From NCBI GenBank assembly GCA_021851885.1, contig JAJZBS010000012.1, forward strand, positions 1-47,285: a DNA stretch of 47,285 nt, in the 5' to 3' direction. Below are positions 44,902-47,285 of this stretch, piece after piece; within the stretch, counting starts at the first letter, position 1; each line of letters opens with the position of its first letter. The position numbers and the translations under genes are program-made. The notes beneath the pieces were generated by a model. It did no database searches. It saw only the letters and a list, made by a program, of their open reading frames with translations, and was not told where the DNA came from. The DNA comes from Actinomycetes bacterium. Lineage in GTDB: Bacteria > Actinomycetota > Acidimicrobiia > Acidimicrobiales > JAMCQF01.

Positions 44902-45211
44902 TGGACGATCCGCAGCGGACCGACGTCTCGTCGGCTCGGGTCGACCAGGTGCCCTGAGCGAGGTCCGGGCGCTGAAGGGGCCGTAGCGCCTTCGACCCCC
45001 CCCTCGCCGCCCTCGGATACCTGCCGGCGGTTTGCGGGGCTGAGATCCCCGCACAGCAGGCTCTCAGGGGAAGATGGGAGCGCTGGCGGTGCGCGTCGCG
45101 CGGGGTCCAGGTGCGGTGACAGCCGCGGCAGTGCGTGGCGCGCCGCGCGCCGAGCCAGTGGTGGTCGTCGGCGTGGGCGCAGATGGGCTCCTTCACGAGA
45201 TAGCTTAGCAA
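44846..45211 (-). CDS. Small zinc-finger-like protein (TTG start; real 3' end uncertain)
   Basis: LLSYLVKEPICAHADDHHWLGARRATHCRGCHRTWTPRDAHRQRSH: high GC3 at the 5' part only. Confidence 0.35.
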   Translation of the reverse strand: MLSYLVKEPICAHADDHHWLGARRATHCRGCHRTWTPRDAHRQRSHLPLRACCAGISAPQTAGRYPRAARGGSKALRPLQRPDLAQGTWSTRADETSVRCGSSTITPSVGGFGGFARGRCP

Positions 45212-45219
45212 CGCTCATA

Positions 45220-45248
45220 GTCGGATGTCCGACTGTCGGACATCCGAC
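45220..45248. promoter_or_regulatory. Double palindrome GTCGGATGTCCGAC-T-GTCGGACATCCGAC
   Basis: 14-bp perfect arms with a 1-nt centre; each arm is itself a GTCGGA-N2-TCCGAC dyad. Confidence 0.9.
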
Positions 45249-45317
45249 GGTGCGCGCGGGTCCGTCACTGGCGCGCCCGGCGCGCCCGGCTGGCACGGGG
45301 GCGCTTGGGGGGGGGCG

Positions 45318-45362
45318 TTTCTGGTGGTTTTGGTGGTTTTGGTGGTTTTGGTGGTTTTGGGT
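45318..45362. repeat. Tandem GGTGGTTTT 9-mers
   Basis: ggtggttttggtggttttggtggttttggtggttttggg. Confidence 0.9.
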
Positions 45363-45372
45363 GGGGGGTGGG

Positions 45373-45692
45373 GACCGTGCCTAACCGTGCCCAGGGTGTG
45401 GGCGGGGTTGTGGGGTTTTTTTGGTGGTGCCAGGGGGCACTGTGCAATGCGTGCCCCCCCCTTAGGGGGGGGGGCACGGTGCACAGCACTGGTGTGCCCA
45501 GTGTGGTTGTGGGCACGGTTGGGCACGGTTGGGCACGGTGGGCACGGTTGGCATGGGAATGCCCCCATTTGGGACATGCGGGTCGAGTTCGGTGGTTGGG
45601 TTGGGGGTGTGGGCTGGCGTGCTGCTAGGTGGAACCGTGCCCAACCGTGCCCAAAAGGTGTGCCCAAAAAGTGGGCACGGTTGGGCACGGTT
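45373..45692. repeat. GGGCACGGTT iteron array (11 decamers, both orientations)
   Basis: Direct at 45472, 45511, 45521, 45531, 45540, 45673, 45683; inverted (AACCGTGCCC or near) at 45373, 45383, 45633, 45643. Confidence 0.9.
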
Positions 45693-45724
45693 TGGCACAC
45701 GTGCCGTGACCTGCATGTTTGTTG

Positions 45725-47089
45725 TCATGGGGTTGTGTGGTGGGGGGCGGGGTGGGGGCAGGTTTCGGTGTCGGGGTGGGGGGGGCCGCTGTAGTGGCGG
45801 AGGCGCTGCCCGTCGCCTTCGTGGGTGTGGATGAGCCCTCTTCGGCGGGCGGCGCCGATGGCGTCGGCCTGGGTGGTGTGGTTGCCGCCGAGGGTGTCTC
45901 GGAGGGCTCTGGTGAGGATGCCGGGGTTGTCTGCTACGACTTCGGCTACGCGGGCGGCGGCCTGGGTTTCGCGGGCGGCGCGGCGGTTCTCGCCTATGGT
46001 GTGCTCGGGGAGCAGGAGCCGGCCGGTGGCGGGGTCGTGGTGGAGGCGGCTTTCGGGGAGGCTGTAGGCGGAGCGGCCTTCGGACGCGAGGAAGCGTTGG
46101 CCGGTGTCGCGGTCTTTGGTGAGCGTGAGGCGGATGTCGCACCAGTCGTCGAGGACGGTGGCGCCCCGGCCGTGCTCGGCTCCTTCGTCTTGGGCGGCGC
46201 GGCCGGTGTGGTGGGTGACGAGGGTGGTGTGGACGTCGGTGTCGGCTTTGATGGCGTCCCAGGCCATGAGGAGCCTGCGGGCGGCGGCGTTGTCGTTCTC
46301 GTTGTCGACGGAGGGGGCTGAGGCCGCCCCGTAGGTGTCGACGACGGCGAAGTTGCTGCGGTGGGCGGCGAGGCGGTCTGTGAGCCAGCGCCGGCCGTGG
46401 GGGGCGGTGAGGGAGAGGCCGACGCCGCGTAGGTTGATGATGAGGAGCCGGGAGAGGGCTTGGGCGGGGACGCCGAGGGCTTGGACGCGGGCGCGGGCGT
46501 CGTCGACGGTGAGCTCGTAGTTGAGGAGGGCGACGCGGTACGGGCCGCGGATCTCGAAGGTGCCGAGGAACGGTTCGCCGGTGACGAGGGACGCGACGGC
46601 GTTCAAGACGAGGGTGGTCTTGCCGGTCTTGTAGCCGGCGGTGAGGAGGGCGTTGTGGCCTTCGGCGACGAGGTGGCCGAGGCAGGGGGTGGGGGGTGTG
46701 GTGCGTTCGGTGACGAAGCGCTCGGCGGTGACGACGTGCGCCCGGTCGAGGCGCATGGCGGCTGCGGCCTCGGTGTCGTCGACGATGCGCCGGACGAGGC
46801 GGCGGCGTTGTTCGACGGTGACGCCTTCGGCGACGGCGACGGCGAGGAGGAGACAAGCGTCGGCGTCGAGGTCGGGGCGGGCGGCGGCGACCTCGGCGAG
46901 GATGCCAGGTGGCGGGGGGGCCGGCGGGTCGTCGGGTCCGTCGGCGGCTACGGGCTGGCCGGTGTCGTCGGGGTCGGTGGGCCCTTCGGGCTGGTTGGGG
47001 ACGGCGGTCCAACTGTCGGGGTGGGCGCGGAGGTGGCGGATGGTGCGTTCGGTGAGCGCGTCGATGTCGATCGGGTCTGTGTCGGTCAC
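45725..47089 (-). CDS. RepA-like AAA_25 (RecA-fold) replication ATPase/helicase
   Basis: GTG 47089; Walker A LLTAGYKTGKTTLVLNAVASLVTGEPFLGTF; Walker B NFAVVDTYGA; TTLVTHHTGR...RGATVLDDWCDIRLTL. Confidence 0.85.
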   Translation of the reverse strand: MTDTDPIDIDALTERTIRHLRAHPDSWTAVPNQPEGPTDPDDTGQPVAADGPDDPPAPPPPGILAEVAAARPDLDADACLLLAVAVAEGVTVEQRRRLVRRIVDDTEAAAAMRLDRAHVVTAERFVTERTTPPTPCLGHLVAEGHNALLTAGYKTGKTTLVLNAVASLVTGEPFLGTFEIRGPYRVALLNYELTVDDARARVQALGVPAQALSRLLIINLRGVGLSLTAPHGRRWLTDRLAAHRSNFAVVDTYGAASAPSVDNENDNAAARRLLMAWDAIKADTDVHTTLVTHHTGRAAQDEGAEHGRGATVLDDWCDIRLTLTKDRDTGQRFLASEGRSAYSLPESRLHHDPATGRLLLPEHTIGENRRAARETQAAARVAEVVADNPGILTRALRDTLGGNHTTQADAIGAARRRGLIHTHEGDGQRLRHYSGPPHPDTETCPHPAPHHTTP

Positions 47090-47140
47090 GCTGCGCCTTG
47101 CTGGTGGAGGGTGCTGGCGGCCTGGCGGCCCGCCCGGATA

Positions 47141-47266
47141 CCGGCTTCGACGGTGGGGTCGTCGGGGGGGAGGTGCGCCCGGAGGGTGTCGGGGTCGAGC
47201 CCGTTGAGCGCGAGCCATGCGGCGGCGCGGGCGACGGTTTCGGCGCCGACGGTGACCGGGCCGGGG
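47141..47266. repeat. Terminal direct repeat (copy 2)
   Basis: Direct comparison with 1-126; the final 19 bases (47267-47285) differ from bases 127-145. Confidence 0.95.
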
Positions 47267-47285
47267 ACCTCGGCGGAGACGAGAT

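Noticed and set aside
45225-45794. Plus-strand 189-aa ORF with VLVVLVVL and Trp/Gly-rich sequence
   Set aside because: It is a translation of the GGTGGTTTT and GGGCACGGTT repeats with no domain or RBS support.
45215-47012. Minus-strand ORFs 45215-45700 and 45462-47012 (PTQPPNS, RRPRRPR-rich)
   Set aside because: Repeat-derived, or an alternative frame overlapping the clear RepA-like ATPase.

Overview
This 47.3 kb, very GC-rich window reads as a complete temperate actinobacteriophage genome (siphovirus-like). Bases 1-126 recur exactly at 47141-47266, and one gene reads through the join, so the contig behaves as a circle or circularly permuted molecule of about 47.14 kb. Nearly all genes are on the minus strand. 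From high to low coordinates they run: AAA/RepA-like ATPase, a 1.9 kb mostly non-coding iteron-rich region, terminase, portal-MuF, protease, scaffold, capsid, tail, eqolisin-like peptidase, GH25 endolysin, membrane proteins, PLD-like protein, C39-like peptidase, and fibers. Then come a plus-strand repressor/integrase/membrane-protein block and a leftward early operon (Xis/HTH, clamp-like protein, Cas4/RecB-like nuclease, HNH, RecT, Acb2/Tad1-like, DUF6745-like repeat protein, RuvC, DUF1643, WhiB). The strongest leads are: (1) an HNH endonuclease gene on the opposite strand between two diverged copies of the 3' end of the PLD-like gene, resembling a homing element that brought its own replacement C-terminus; (2) a probable secreted eqolisin (G1 glutamic peptidase) next to the endolysin; (3) a plasmid-like candidate origin with two iteron families and a double palindrome beside a RepA-like ATPase, in a phage that also has an integrase; (4) an immunity switch whose two divergent promoters both appear leaderless with the same spacing; (5) a 56-copy 12-bp repeat gene that is open in all six frames. 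All family calls come from reading motifs by eye. No database search was run.
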